A stretch of 64,000 bases of DNA from UBA1731 sp964567665 (lineage in GTDB: Bacteria > Verrucomicrobiota > Kiritimatiellia > RFP12 > UBA1067): assembly GCA_964567665.1 (NCBI GenBank), contig CAZMNN010000007.1:21083-85082 (forward strand), read 5' to 3'. This document shows, piece by piece, positions 43,424 through 51,032 of this stretch. The position numbers and the translations under genes are program-made. Position 1 is the stretch's first letter. Each line of letters begins with the position of its first letter. The notes under the pieces are model-generated. The model searched no databases, was not told the DNA's origin, and worked only from the letters and a program-made list of their open reading frames with translations.

Positions 43424-44328
43424 GCCGCACCTCCGCTGAGCTTGTGCGCAGTCGCGGCGGCAAGCCGCTTCTCCTCGCGTTCATCCTGCCGCTTCATCCA
43501 CCATGCGACACACGCGAGCGGGACAAGCACGGAAAGCCCCGTCACCGCCGCCAGCGCGGACGCATGGGGGAGATTCCTGTCGGGGAACGTCCGCTGGTAT
43601 ATCTTGTTTCCGATCAGCTCCGAATCGCGCCCGCCGACAAGATCGGGAATCACGTACGACCCGATTGCGGGGATGAACACCATCAGCACGGCCGAGATTA
43701 CGCCGCGCTTGACGCCTGGAAGGAATATCTTGCGGAACGCAAAGAAGCTCTTTGCACCGAGATCGCGGGCTGCTTCGAGCAGCGAGAAGTCGAACTTCTC
43801 CGCAGCCGTGTATATCGGCATTATCGCAAACGGCAGGAACGAATAGACCGATACGGCCAGTATCGCCCCTGAATTGTAGTTCAATATCGCGTCTTTCCCG
43901 ATTATGCCTACGGCCGAAAGAAAATGATGGAGAAAGCCCTCTGGATTGAGCAGCGTCCGCCATGCAAACACGCGCACTATGAAACTCGTCCAAAACGGCA
44001 GCATTATCAATCCGGCTATGACGGCGCGCCAGCGCACCGTCATGCGCGCTATGGCGTACGCGCACGGAAGCGAAAGGACGACGCATATGAACGTCGTTGC
44101 CGCAGATATCCAGATTGTCCTCCAGACTATCTCCTTGTACGGAGTCCTCAGCACGGCGCGCCATGTCTCAAGCGTTATTCCGCGTGAAAACCCGCCATCC
44201 GCATCCGGCGCATGGAACGCGATTCCAAGCACTATCAGCGTAGGTATGACAAAAAGCAACGTCAACCATGCGAACGACGGAAGCGTTGTCAGTATCTCCG
44301 AATAGCTCTTTTTATCTGTCTCTTTCAA
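43420..44328 (-). CDS. potB: PotB-type polyamine ABC transporter permease
   Basis: This 302-residue inner-membrane permease is the partner of PotC. Hydrophobic helices start at FAWLTLLFVIPTLIVLGI; the coupling loop is LEAARDLGAKSFFAFRKIFLP. IPAIGSYVIPDLVGG matches the family. The only reasonable start is TTG at 44328. A TATACT box ends 9 nt before it, so the leader is about 3 nt and no ribosome-binding site can function. That is unusual for a TTG start, and a slightly later start cannot be excluded. Confidence 0.88.
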   Translation of the reverse strand: MKETDKKSYSEILTTLPSFAWLTLLFVIPTLIVLGIAFHAPDADGGFSRGITLETWRAVLRTPYKEIVWRTIWISAATTFICVVLSLPCAYAIARMTVRWRAVIAGLIMLPFWTSFIVRVFAWRTLLNPEGFLHHFLSAVGIIGKDAILNYNSGAILAVSVYSFLPFAIMPIYTAAEKFDFSLLEAARDLGAKSFFAFRKIFLPGVKRGVISAVLMVFIPAIGSYVIPDLVGGRDSELIGNKIYQRTFPDRNLPHASALAAVTGLSVLVPLACVAWWMKRQDEREEKRLAAATAHKLSGGAA

Positions 44329-44337
44329 AACTGTTCC

Positions 44338-44366
44338 AGTATATCATATTCCGTTGCGGCGTGAAA
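44338..44366 (-). promoter_or_regulatory. potB promoter
   Basis: On the minus strand TTTCAC (44361-44366) and TATACT (44338-44343) are 17 bp apart, directly downstream of the serC terminator and directly upstream of the potB start. Confidence 0.6.
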
Positions 44367-44406
44367 GATGCGATAATGCGATTTGACCGGCAAAATGCAA
44401 AAGAGA

Positions 44407-44440
44407 AAAATCCGCTTCGCAACAGCGCGAAGCGGATTTT
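44407..44440 (-). terminator. intrinsic terminator after serC
   Basis: AAAATCCGCTTCGC (44407-44420) and GCGAAGCGGATTTT (44427-44440) form a perfect 14-bp stem with a 6-nt loop, A-rich before and T-rich after. It begins 26 bp past the serC stop and is the clearest terminator in the window. Confidence 0.9.
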
Positions 44441-44465
44441 CTGCATACATCGGCAATATGCCGCG

Positions 44466-45542
44466 TCAGCCGTTCTTCTTCTCGAAGTCCTTCATGAACT
44501 CGACAAGAGCGTCCACACCTTCCATCGGGAATGCGTTGTAGATGGAGGCGCGTATGCCGCCCACGCTGCGGTGTCCCTTGAGAGACCCCATGCCGAGCTT
44601 CTTCGCATCGGCGATGAACTGCGCCTCAAGCTCCTCGGTGGGAAGTCTCCACGTCACGTTCATGTTGGAGCGGAACTCCTTCTTGGCCGTGCCGCGATAG
44701 AACTCGGTGGAGTCGATCACGTCGTAGATCTTCTTCGCTTTCTCGGCGTTGAGCTTGAAGAGGTTCTCCTTGCCCATCTTCTTGACCCACTTCATCGTCT
44801 CGCCGAAGATGTAGATGCCCCAGGTGGGAGGGGTGTTGTAGAGCGAGTTGTTGTCGATGAACGTGCGGTACTGGAGCATCGTGGGAAGTGATGCGTCACC
44901 CTTCTCCGCGAACTCCTTGCGGATGGCGACGACAGCCATGCCGGAAGGGCCGAGGTTCTTCTGCGCACCGGCATAAAACATCGAGAACTTAGAATAGTCA
45001 CGCGGGCAGGAAAGGATGTCCGAGGACATGTCGCCAATCAGAGGCGAACCGGTTTCGGGAATCTCCTTCATCTCCGCGCCGGAGATGGTCTCGTTCGTGC
45101 AGATGTGGCTGTATGCGGCGCCGGGCGTCCACTTGTACTCGCCGGCTTCAGGCTGACGCGTGGGGATGTCCTTCTGGCAGTCGGCGGCGATGTTGACCGT
45201 ACCGATCTTCTGCGCCTCCTTGATGGCCTTTGCACCCCATGTGCCGCTCTTCACGTAATCCGCAACCTTGTCCTTGCCAAGGAAGTTCATCGGAATCATC
45301 GCGAACTGAAGCGATGCGCCGCCCTGGATGAAGCACACAGACCAGTCGTCGCCAAGTCCGCAAAGCTCCTTGAACGTGGCGATTGCCTCCTGATGGATTG
45401 CATCGTATTCCTTGCCGCGGTGGGACATCTCCATCACCGACATCCCGGATCCCTTGTAGTCCACCAGATTCTGCTGAGCCTCCTGCAGGACCTCAAGCGG
45501 GAGGACGGCCGGACCGGCTGAAAAGTTGTAGACTCTCGACAT
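44466..45542 (-). CDS. serC: phosphoserine aminotransferase SerC
   Basis: A PLP aminotransferase that makes 3-phosphoserine from 3-phosphohydroxypyruvate in serine synthesis; it can also act in pyridoxal phosphate synthesis. The 358 residues begin YNFSAGPAVLPLEVLQ, with MSVMEMSHRGKEY and FIQGGASLQF. The PLP lysine is K195 in YAGAQKNLGPSG. AAAGGAG lies 9 nt before the ATG. It follows ftsW by 4 bp, with its own promoter inside the end of ftsW. Confidence 0.96.
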   Translation of the reverse strand: MSRVYNFSAGPAVLPLEVLQEAQQNLVDYKGSGMSVMEMSHRGKEYDAIHQEAIATFKELCGLGDDWSVCFIQGGASLQFAMIPMNFLGKDKVADYVKSGTWGAKAIKEAQKIGTVNIAADCQKDIPTRQPEAGEYKWTPGAAYSHICTNETISGAEMKEIPETGSPLIGDMSSDILSCPRDYSKFSMFYAGAQKNLGPSGMAVVAIRKEFAEKGDASLPTMLQYRTFIDNNSLYNTPPTWGIYIFGETMKWVKKMGKENLFKLNAEKAKKIYDVIDSTEFYRGTAKKEFRSNMNVTWRLPTEELEAQFIADAKKLGMGSLKGHRSVGGIRASIYNAFPMEGVDALVEFMKDFEKKNG

Positions 45543-45546
45543 TTAT

Positions 45547-46746
45547 CTAATCTCCTTTGATATGAAAAACGGCGGGTATTTTACTCTTTTCCCTAAGCCG
45601 TTGCAAGTCCGCCTGACGGGATATGTTTATCAGCACACCGATTGCCGTAAGCGCGGCCATCATGTTTGTGCCGCCATAGCTGATGAACGGCAGGGCAAGC
45701 CCCTTCGTGGGGAGAAGCCCGGTCACGACGCCCATGTTGAACAGCGCCTGGAAGAATATGAGAAACGACATCCCGAAAGCCATCAGTCTGCCAAGACGGT
45801 CTGCGGACTTCGCTGCAATCACGATTCCGCAGATGAACACAGTGACGAACAGGGAAAGCGTAAGCAGCGAAAACCCCACTCCCCACTCCTCCGCACCGAT
45901 TGCGAATATGAAGTCCGTATGGTTCTCCGGAAGGTACCGCTCCTTCTGCCGCGAACAGCAGTATCCTATGCCGATCTCGCCTCCGTTCCGGATTGCGATC
46001 AGCGCCTGGTCGAGCTGGTGGTTCGCCTCGCGGGCGTCTTCGCTCGACACCGTGAGATCGCCGACCCAAGGGCAATGCTCCGAGATGACCTCCTTCGCGG
46101 TGTCCGGAAGCCATGCCGATATGCGCCTCATGCGGTTTCCGTTCGACAGCAGGAGCGAGCCGACAACAAGAAGCCCCGCCGTCGCCAAAAGCAGCATGTG
46201 CCGCCATCTCATTCCGCCGATGAACATCAGCACACCGCCGGATAGGCCGATTACCATTGTGGAGCCGAAATCCGGCTCAAGGACGGCCAGAGCCATCGGA
46301 AGCGCCACGATTCCAAGCGCACAGCATGCCCCTCTGCGGAAAAGCTCTATCCGCCATCCTGCCTTGTCGAGGAACACCGACATCGCGATGATGACCGCAA
46401 TCTTGGCGAACTCGCTCGGCTGCACACGGAGCGGCCCCAGACACAGCCATCTGCGCGAACCGTTGATCGGACGGAAGCCGAAAACGGCCACGAGAGCAAC
46501 TATCACCGCAACATACATCACCACTGTCAGCCAGGGGCGTTCGCGCCATCTGCGGTAGTCAAAAAAAACGGCAGTAAGGAAAAGCGGCATGGCAACAACG
46601 AGCCATGTCGCCTGCTGCTTCAGAAAATGATAAAAATCATGGTGCTTTCTGAGGCCCACCGGACTTCCGGCGGAAGAAAGCACCACGAATCCTATCGCGA
46701 CAAGTGCGAGGACTGCAAGTCCAAGAACTACGCGAGACTGTCTCAC
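45547..46746 (-). CDS. ftsW: FtsW/RodA-family peptidoglycan glycosyltransferase
   Basis: A SEDS protein that polymerises lipid II, most likely at division (FtsW) rather than elongation. The 399 residues have about ten helices. NGSRRWLCLGPLRVQPSEFAKIA is the SEDS signature. The large loop LISISAWL-type region here reads RRISAWLPD, then NHQLDQALIAIRNGGEIGIG and HTDFIFAIGAEEWG follow; PTKGLALPFISYGG near the end is also diagnostic. The start is GTG, overlapping the LysM gene as GTGA. A run of eight A's occurs near codon 62. No mur or fts cluster is adjacent. Confidence 0.92.
   Translation of the reverse strand: MRQSRVVLGLAVLALVAIGFVVLSSAGSPVGLRKHHDFYHFLKQQATWLVVAMPLFLTAVFFDYRRWRERPWLTVVMYVAVIVALVAVFGFRPINGSRRWLCLGPLRVQPSEFAKIAVIIAMSVFLDKAGWRIELFRRGACCALGIVALPMALAVLEPDFGSTMVIGLSGGVLMFIGGMRWRHMLLLATAGLLVVGSLLLSNGNRMRRISAWLPDTAKEVISEHCPWVGDLTVSSEDAREANHQLDQALIAIRNGGEIGIGYCCSRQKERYLPENHTDFIFAIGAEEWGVGFSLLTLSLFVTVFICGIVIAAKSADRLGRLMAFGMSFLIFFQALFNMGVVTGLLPTKGLALPFISYGGTNMMAALTAIGVLINISRQADLQRLREKSKIPAVFHIKGD
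45578..45606 (-). promoter_or_regulatory. internal promoter for serC
   Basis: On the minus strand TTGCAA (45601-45606) and TAAAAT (45578-45583) are 17 bp apart, inside the last codons of ftsW. This would let serC be transcribed apart from ftsW. Confidence 0.55.
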
Positions 46747-47855
46747 TGAACCTTCGCGCTGTCCGGCAGCTTCAACACCTGTCCGGGCGTAAGGGCATCA
46801 GTGCTTTTGAGGTTGTTGATGTCCAGCACAGCGCTCGGAGACACCTGATACTGAATTGCGATTGAGAGCGCGTCCTCGCCGTCCTTCACGACATGCGTCC
46901 TCGGGGACGTCGCTGGAGCGGCCGCAGGTTCAGGATTGACCGGAGCCGCCGCATTCTCTGCCGCCTGAGGTTCCTCCTCCGGCTGGGTTTCGGTCGCCGC
47001 CGGCGCCTCCGCCGGCTTCGTTTCTGCGGCGGGCTTCACCTCCGCATTCTCAGCCGGCTTGTCCTTGGCGACAGGCGCTGCGGCTGAAGCCGCATTGCCG
47101 GCGGCGGGCTTCGCGGCTTCAGCCTTTTCAGCCTTCTTCGCGACAGTCGGCTTCTCGGCGGGAACCTTCAGCTTCTGTCCGATGCGGATGAAGTTCTTGT
47201 TCAGTCCGTTCATCTCCTTGAGGCACTTGACCGTGATTCCGTTGTCGATCGCAATCTTGCCGAGCGTGTCGCCGCTCTTCACCTCGTATGTCTTCGTGGC
47301 ACCCTTGTACGACGATGCGCGGGAGGGAGCGACACCCTTCTTTGCCGTAGACTTCGCAGCTGCCGGCTTTGCGGCGGGCTTTGCGCTGTCTTCCTTCAGT
47401 TCGAGGACACCGGGGAGTTTGATCTTCCTTCCGGCATACAGCTTGTTGGGGGAAAGACCGGGGTTCAACTCCAGAACCTGCTTCTGCTTCAGACCGTACG
47501 TCACGCAGATTGCGGAAAGCGTATCGCCGCCCTTCACACGGTACAGGGTGTATTCCGGTTCCGGGGCCACGACCTTGCATCCGCAATCCGCCGCGCCGCA
47601 CTTGCATGGTGCGTCGTGCGTCGTTCCGGGAGCGCACTTGCAACGAGCAGGCTCAGGCTTGACGGCGGGTGCGGCAGTCGTCTTCGGCGCACTCTTCGAA
47701 TCGCCATCGTCAACATCAACGGCCGTTTGCTTCGCCGGAGGCGGAGTCGGACGAACCGACGAACCGCCGGACACGTTGGCCTTCGGAGCCTTGCAACCTG
47801 TCATCGCCGCGCACACTATCGCGGCACCAACCACCAGACTGAACTTGACGTTCAT
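46743..47855 (-). CDS. LysM-repeat lipoprotein with a cysteine cluster
   Basis: This 370-residue lipoprotein (AAMTGC lipobox, Cys21) has three LysM domains for peptidoglycan binding: about 102-148 (YRVKGGDTLSAI), 190-235 (YEVKSGDTLGKI) and 322-367 (HVVKDGEDALSI). Between the second and third is an Ala/Pro/Glu linker of about 85 residues. Before the first LysM are six cysteines as three CxC pairs (72, 74, 84, 86, 91, 93). GAAGGGG precedes the ATG. It is coupled to ftsW by a GTGA overlap, so it probably works in cell-wall growth or division. No catalytic domain is present. Confidence 0.87.
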   Translation of the reverse strand: MNVKFSLVVGAAIVCAAMTGCKAPKANVSGGSSVRPTPPPAKQTAVDVDDGDSKSAPKTTAAPAVKPEPARCKCAPGTTHDAPCKCGAADCGCKVVAPEPEYTLYRVKGGDTLSAICVTYGLKQKQVLELNPGLSPNKLYAGRKIKLPGVLELKEDSAKPAAKPAAAKSTAKKGVAPSRASSYKGATKTYEVKSGDTLGKIAIDNGITVKCLKEMNGLNKNFIRIGQKLKVPAEKPTVAKKAEKAEAAKPAAGNAASAAAPVAKDKPAENAEVKPAAETKPAEAPAATETQPEEEPQAAENAAAPVNPEPAAAPATSPRTHVVKDGEDALSIAIQYQVSPSAVLDINNLKSTDALTPGQVLKLPDSAKVQ

Positions 47856-47981
47856 TTATTTCCCCTTCTTTGGCCTAAACATCGAACCATTCGCTGTTTT
47901 CAGCCGTTATTTATCTAAATTGTCCTTTGACGGCCACCGCCGGTGAAAGACGGCAATCCGCCATAGATGCGAATGCCGTGT

Positions 47982-48010
47982 AAGATACCCTTTTGCATCG
48001 GACTTTGCAA
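47982..48010 (-). promoter_or_regulatory. promoter of the LysM-ftsW operon
   Basis: On the minus strand TTGCAA (48005-48010) and TATCTT (47982-47987) are 17 bp apart. The leader is about 120 nt long, the longest inferred in the window, with no recognised riboswitch. Confidence 0.7.
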
Positions 48011-48059
48011 GCATTTCTTTTGCATTTTTGCCGCATCGGCGTTGCGGCCGCTGATGACG

Positions 48060-49187
48060 TCACAACGCACCGCCGATAAGAGAGCCGAACGTGCTGATGG
48101 GCGTCGTGTCGCGATAGTTGTCGACAATCTGCCGAACATCCTTGACAAGTCCGGAAATCTCGTCGTACAGCCGCGAATCGGCCGAAAGCTTGCCGAGCGT
48201 CCCCTCGCCCTTTTCAAGGCGGGACGCGACGGTCGCGAGATCGCCGGAGGCGGCGGCCAGCTTCTCTATCAGCGAAGCGGCATCCGAAGCGAGCTTCTCG
48301 TCATCCGCGAGCCTTGCGAACAGCCCCTTGCCGTCCTTGAGTTTCGCCGAAATGTCGCGGATGTTGGCAAGAGACAATTTCAGATCCTGATATACAGTAT
48401 CGTCGGACGAAAGAAGCTTTCCGACGGTGCCCTCCCCGCGTTCGATCCTTGTTGAGATCGACTTTGCGGCGGCGATCGTCTCCTTGGCGTCGCGGTACAT
48501 AGTATCGTCAGACGAAAGAAGCTTGCCCATCGTCCCTTCGCCGCGCTCAAGGCGGGTGGCGATTGATTTGGCGGCGGCAGCCGTATCCTTTATGTCGTTG
48601 TAGACGGTTTCGTCTGCGGAAAGGAATTTCCCGACGGCGCCCTCGCCCCTCTCGATGCGCGTGGCGATGGCGTTCAGTTTTGCGGCAACGGCCTCTACGT
48701 TCGTGATTATGCCTTTGATTCCGCCATCGGCCACGATGTCTCCCACGCTGTTCGCGATGCGGCCGATGTCGCGCATCCAATCGACGGGGCGTTCTCCGTG
48801 AAACACAGTCGTCTCAAGCGGCAGAGGCTTGCCCTCGCCCTCTTCAAGCAGCAGGTAGCAGCCGCCAAGGAGGGATAGCGACGCGACGGATATTCGGTAG
48901 CCCTCGCGCAGCACCACGTCACCGTCGATGCGCACCGTCATCGTGACGTTCGTGCCGTTGAGGTCGATGCTGTCGATTACGCCGACCTTCATGCCACGGT
49001 ACATCACGCTGTCGCGATCCTTCAGTCCGCCGACATCCGGAAAAGCGATCTTCACCGGCACCTTGGCGCTCCCGACGAAGATGTCCACTCCTGAAATCAC
49101 GATCGTGAAATAGGCGAGCAGCGCAAGCACCGCCGCCATGAATATGCCGACGATCGTCTCAGAAAACACTTCATTTCTCTTTTTCAT
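48060..49187 (-). CDS. mlaD: MlaD-like MCE-domain lipid transport protein
   Basis: This 375-residue inner-membrane-anchored protein has one N-terminal helix (TIVGIFMAAVLALLAYFTIVI), an MCE domain (about 38-120; VKIAFPDVGGLKDRDSVMYRG, SLSLLGGCYLLLEEGEG) and a C-terminal region of about five roughly 35-residue repeats of type R-h-E-R-G-E-G-x-x-G-K-h-L-S-S-D-D. MCE proteins form hexameric channels for phospholipids between membranes. It is coupled to mlaF by an ATGA overlap. mlaB and mlaC are missing here. Confidence 0.92.
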   Translation of the reverse strand: MKKRNEVFSETIVGIFMAAVLALLAYFTIVISGVDIFVGSAKVPVKIAFPDVGGLKDRDSVMYRGMKVGVIDSIDLNGTNVTMTVRIDGDVVLREGYRISVASLSLLGGCYLLLEEGEGKPLPLETTVFHGERPVDWMRDIGRIANSVGDIVADGGIKGIITNVEAVAAKLNAIATRIERGEGAVGKFLSADETVYNDIKDTAAAAKSIATRLERGEGTMGKLLSSDDTMYRDAKETIAAAKSISTRIERGEGTVGKLLSSDDTVYQDLKLSLANIRDISAKLKDGKGLFARLADDEKLASDAASLIEKLAAASGDLATVASRLEKGEGTLGKLSADSRLYDEISGLVKDVRQIVDNYRDTTPISTFGSLIGGAL

Positions 49188-49876
49188 AGCTCTCCTTTGC
49201 TGGCGGACACAAACTCGCGCACTGCCGGAATCTCAGATTTCATGAACTCCGCAGGTGTCGCCACAAGCTCGACATGACCGTCTTTCAGCATGAGAATCCT
49301 GTTCGCCATCGAACAGGCGCCGGCAAGATCGTGGGTTACAACCACGCTCGTGAGGTTCTGTTCGGCGTTGAGACGCTTTATCAGACGGTTTATCGTCTGC
49401 GCCGTGACGGGATCGAGACCGGAGGTAGGCTCATCGTACAGAACAACGTCCGCATTGCGCACGATCGCCCGGGCAAGCCCCGCCCGCTTGACCATGCCGC
49501 CGGAGATCTCCGCCGGATACTTCTCGGCCGAGTTTTCAAGCCCCACGGCCTTGAGCGCACCGTCCACAAGCCGGTCTATCTCGTCATCGCCAATCTTCGT
49601 CGTCTCCCTGAGCGGAAGCGCCACGTTCTCGCGCACAGTGAGCCACGCGAGCAATGCGCCGCCCTGGAAAAGGTAGCCGATGCGGGAGCCGTCACGCACA
49701 GTCACCGTGCCGGAATCCGGCGCAAGCAGTCCTACAATGTGCTTCAGGGTCACGGACTTGCCTGTGCCTGACGGACCGACTATCGCAAGTATCTCGCCGT
49801 CGGCGACGTCAAAGCTCACGCCCGAAAGCACTTGCTTTCCGGCGAAGCTCTTGCTCACGTTGTCAAACCGTATCAT
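49184..49876 (-). CDS. mlaF: MlaF-type ABC ATPase
   Basis: This ATPase of about 230 residues powers lipid transport by MlaE. Walker A is GPSGTGKS, the signature is EISGGMVKRAGLARA, Walker B is VVLYDEPTSGLDP, and the H-loop is VVVTHD. The PTSGLDPVTA stretch followed by NRLIKRL is typical of MlaF. The ATG at 49876 lies 4 bp after the mlaE stop; a TTG at 49891 is a poorer choice. No strong ribosome-binding site is seen, so coupling to mlaE is likely. Confidence 0.94.
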   Translation of the reverse strand: MIRFDNVSKSFAGKQVLSGVSFDVADGEILAIVGPSGTGKSVTLKHIVGLLAPDSGTVTVRDGSRIGYLFQGGALLAWLTVRENVALPLRETTKIGDDEIDRLVDGALKAVGLENSAEKYPAEISGGMVKRAGLARAIVRNADVVLYDEPTSGLDPVTAQTINRLIKRLNAEQNLTSVVVTHDLAGACSMANRILMLKDGHVELVATPAEFMKSEIPAVREFVSASKGEL

Positions 49877-49880
49877 GGCG

Positions 49881-50660
49881 TCAGAAATCAAAGTAGAACA
49901 GACGGGTTATCATGTACCCGAACATGAGTATCAGCAGGAACGAAATGATCACGCTGCGCTGCGTGGCGCGTCCGACACCGACGGCGCCGAGTTTCGTCTC
50001 GAAGCCCTCATGGCACGAAACCGTGCCGATGACCACGCCGAACACCGTAGCCTTGAGAAGCCCGGTAAACAGATCCTTCATCTCCGCTATCGACATCGCG
50101 CTCGCCATGTACTGCGAAAACGGCACGTTCAGCTGCGTGTAGCCGACAAGTCCGCCGCCGACGACGCCAAGGATGCAGGCGTAGAACGCAAGGAGCGGAC
50201 TCATCGCGATGAGCGCGACCATTCGCGGCGCGACAAGGTAGCGCACCGGCGGAATGGACATGATCTCCAGCGCGGCCACCTCATCGTTGACCGTCATCGT
50301 GCCGAGTTCGGCGGCCATCGCGGAGCCGACGCACGCGGACAGGCATATTCCGGTGACGAAAGGCCCCATCTCCCTGATGAGCGTGATCATCACCGTTGCG
50401 CCGAGATACATTTCCTGATTGAACTTGCTTAACGCAAGCCCTACCTGAAGACCAAGTATCATGCCTGTGAAAAGACCTACGACAGTGATTACGGGAAGTG
50501 TGCGTATGCCCGTCGAATACAGTTGAAAAAGCATGGAACGCCTCGCGTCGCCGTTCACCAGAACATGCGGCACATACGCGAAAGCCTCCGCCGCCATCCG
50601 CCCTGCTCGGCCAATGCGGGAGAAGACGTTCGCTCCAGATTCGTCCCTCGTTATCTTCAT
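49881..50660 (-). CDS. mlaE: MlaE-type lipid transport permease
   Basis: This 259-residue inner-membrane protein has five or six helices. The family segments are VGLFTGMILGLQ, REMGPFVTGICLSACVGSA, AAELGTMTVNDEVAALE and ATVFGVVIGTVSCHEGF. It is the first gene of mlaE-mlaF-mlaD, which moves phospholipids between inner and outer membranes. The ATG at 50660 has no ribosome-binding site, and a TATAAT ends 12 nt upstream. Confidence 0.94.
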   Translation of the reverse strand: MKITRDESGANVFSRIGRAGRMAAEAFAYVPHVLVNGDARRSMLFQLYSTGIRTLPVITVVGLFTGMILGLQVGLALSKFNQEMYLGATVMITLIREMGPFVTGICLSACVGSAMAAELGTMTVNDEVAALEIMSIPPVRYLVAPRMVALIAMSPLLAFYACILGVVGGGLVGYTQLNVPFSQYMASAMSIAEMKDLFTGLLKATVFGVVIGTVSCHEGFETKLGAVGVGRATQRSVIISFLLILMFGYMITRLFYFDF

Positions 50661-50672
50661 TGTTGGCGTGAC

Positions 50673-50701
50673 ATTATATCAAAAACTGTCGCCGCGCATA
50701 A
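50673..50701 (-). promoter_or_regulatory. mlaE promoter with a very short leader
   Basis: On the minus strand a perfect TATAAT (50673-50678) sits 17 bp from a weak TTATGC (50696-50701). The ATG follows the -10 by 12 nt, so the leader is about 5-6 nt. Confidence 0.6.
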
Positions 50702-50716
50702 GCGGCTCACCGCATC

Positions 50717-50756
50717 TCACCAACATCTGTCACTTGTAGGTGACAGATATTGGTGA
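50717..50756. repeat. 17-bp near-perfect palindrome upstream of mlaE
   Basis: TCACCAACATCTGTCAC (50717-50733) pairs with GTGACAGATATTGGTGA (50740-50756), 16 of 17 positions matching, around a 6-nt loop. It lies 16 bp above the mlaE -35, where a dimeric regulator could bind. It could also form a hairpin at the end of a transcript from the right. Confidence 0.75.
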
Positions 50757-50795
50757 TTTATGCATCGAAAGAAACGGCTGGTGGTTATTAGACGG

Positions 50796-50880
50796 ACTTG
50801 TGGACACTTAGCCACACAAGTACCCCTGACTGGAAATGTACCAGGCTGGGGATTTTGAATTCTACAGGAACAACACCTGT
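50796..50880. repeat. run of three further inverted repeats
   Basis: Within 85 bp there are ACTTGTG/CACAAGT (50796-50802, 50815-50821), CCCCTGACTGG/CCAGGCTGGGG with mismatches (50823-50833, 50841-50851) and ACAGG/CCTGT (50864-50868, 50876-50880). With the preceding palindrome this makes four consecutive hairpins. Confidence 0.6.
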
Positions 50881-51032
50881 GCGCATTCTCTGACAACTAT
50901 CGAAAAAAGCGACTGTCACACTGCCTCGCGCTGTATGATTTCAAGTCCCGACACAATTTTCTTGATGGTCGGCAGCTGGCTTCTGGAATCTTTTCCATTC
51001 CGCACCGACAGGTGTAATCAACACGCCAACTG

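Larger units (their letters stand above)
50661..51032. other. gene-free gap of 372 bp, structured
   Basis: The gap holds the mlaE promoter and four hairpins but no convincing reading frame on either strand. The part from 50881 to 51032 shows no clear feature apart from CTGTCAC repeats at about 50913 and 51029 that echo the arm of the first palindrome. Confidence 0.6.

Noticed and set aside
46559..46570. Run of eight A's in ftsW as a phase-variable site
   Set aside because: It is shorter than the promoter tracts, and a frameshift would destroy an essential protein; likely incidental.
47874..47935. 17-codon upstream frame in the leader of the LysM gene
   Set aside because: No ribosome-binding site and no regulatory codon run; probably chance.
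48030..48048. GCCGCA/TGCGGC hairpin after mlaD as terminator
   Set aside because: Only 6 bp of stem and followed by A's, not T's, on the transcribed strand.
50717..50880. CRISPR array
   Set aside because: The inverted repeats differ in sequence and are not regularly spaced direct repeats.
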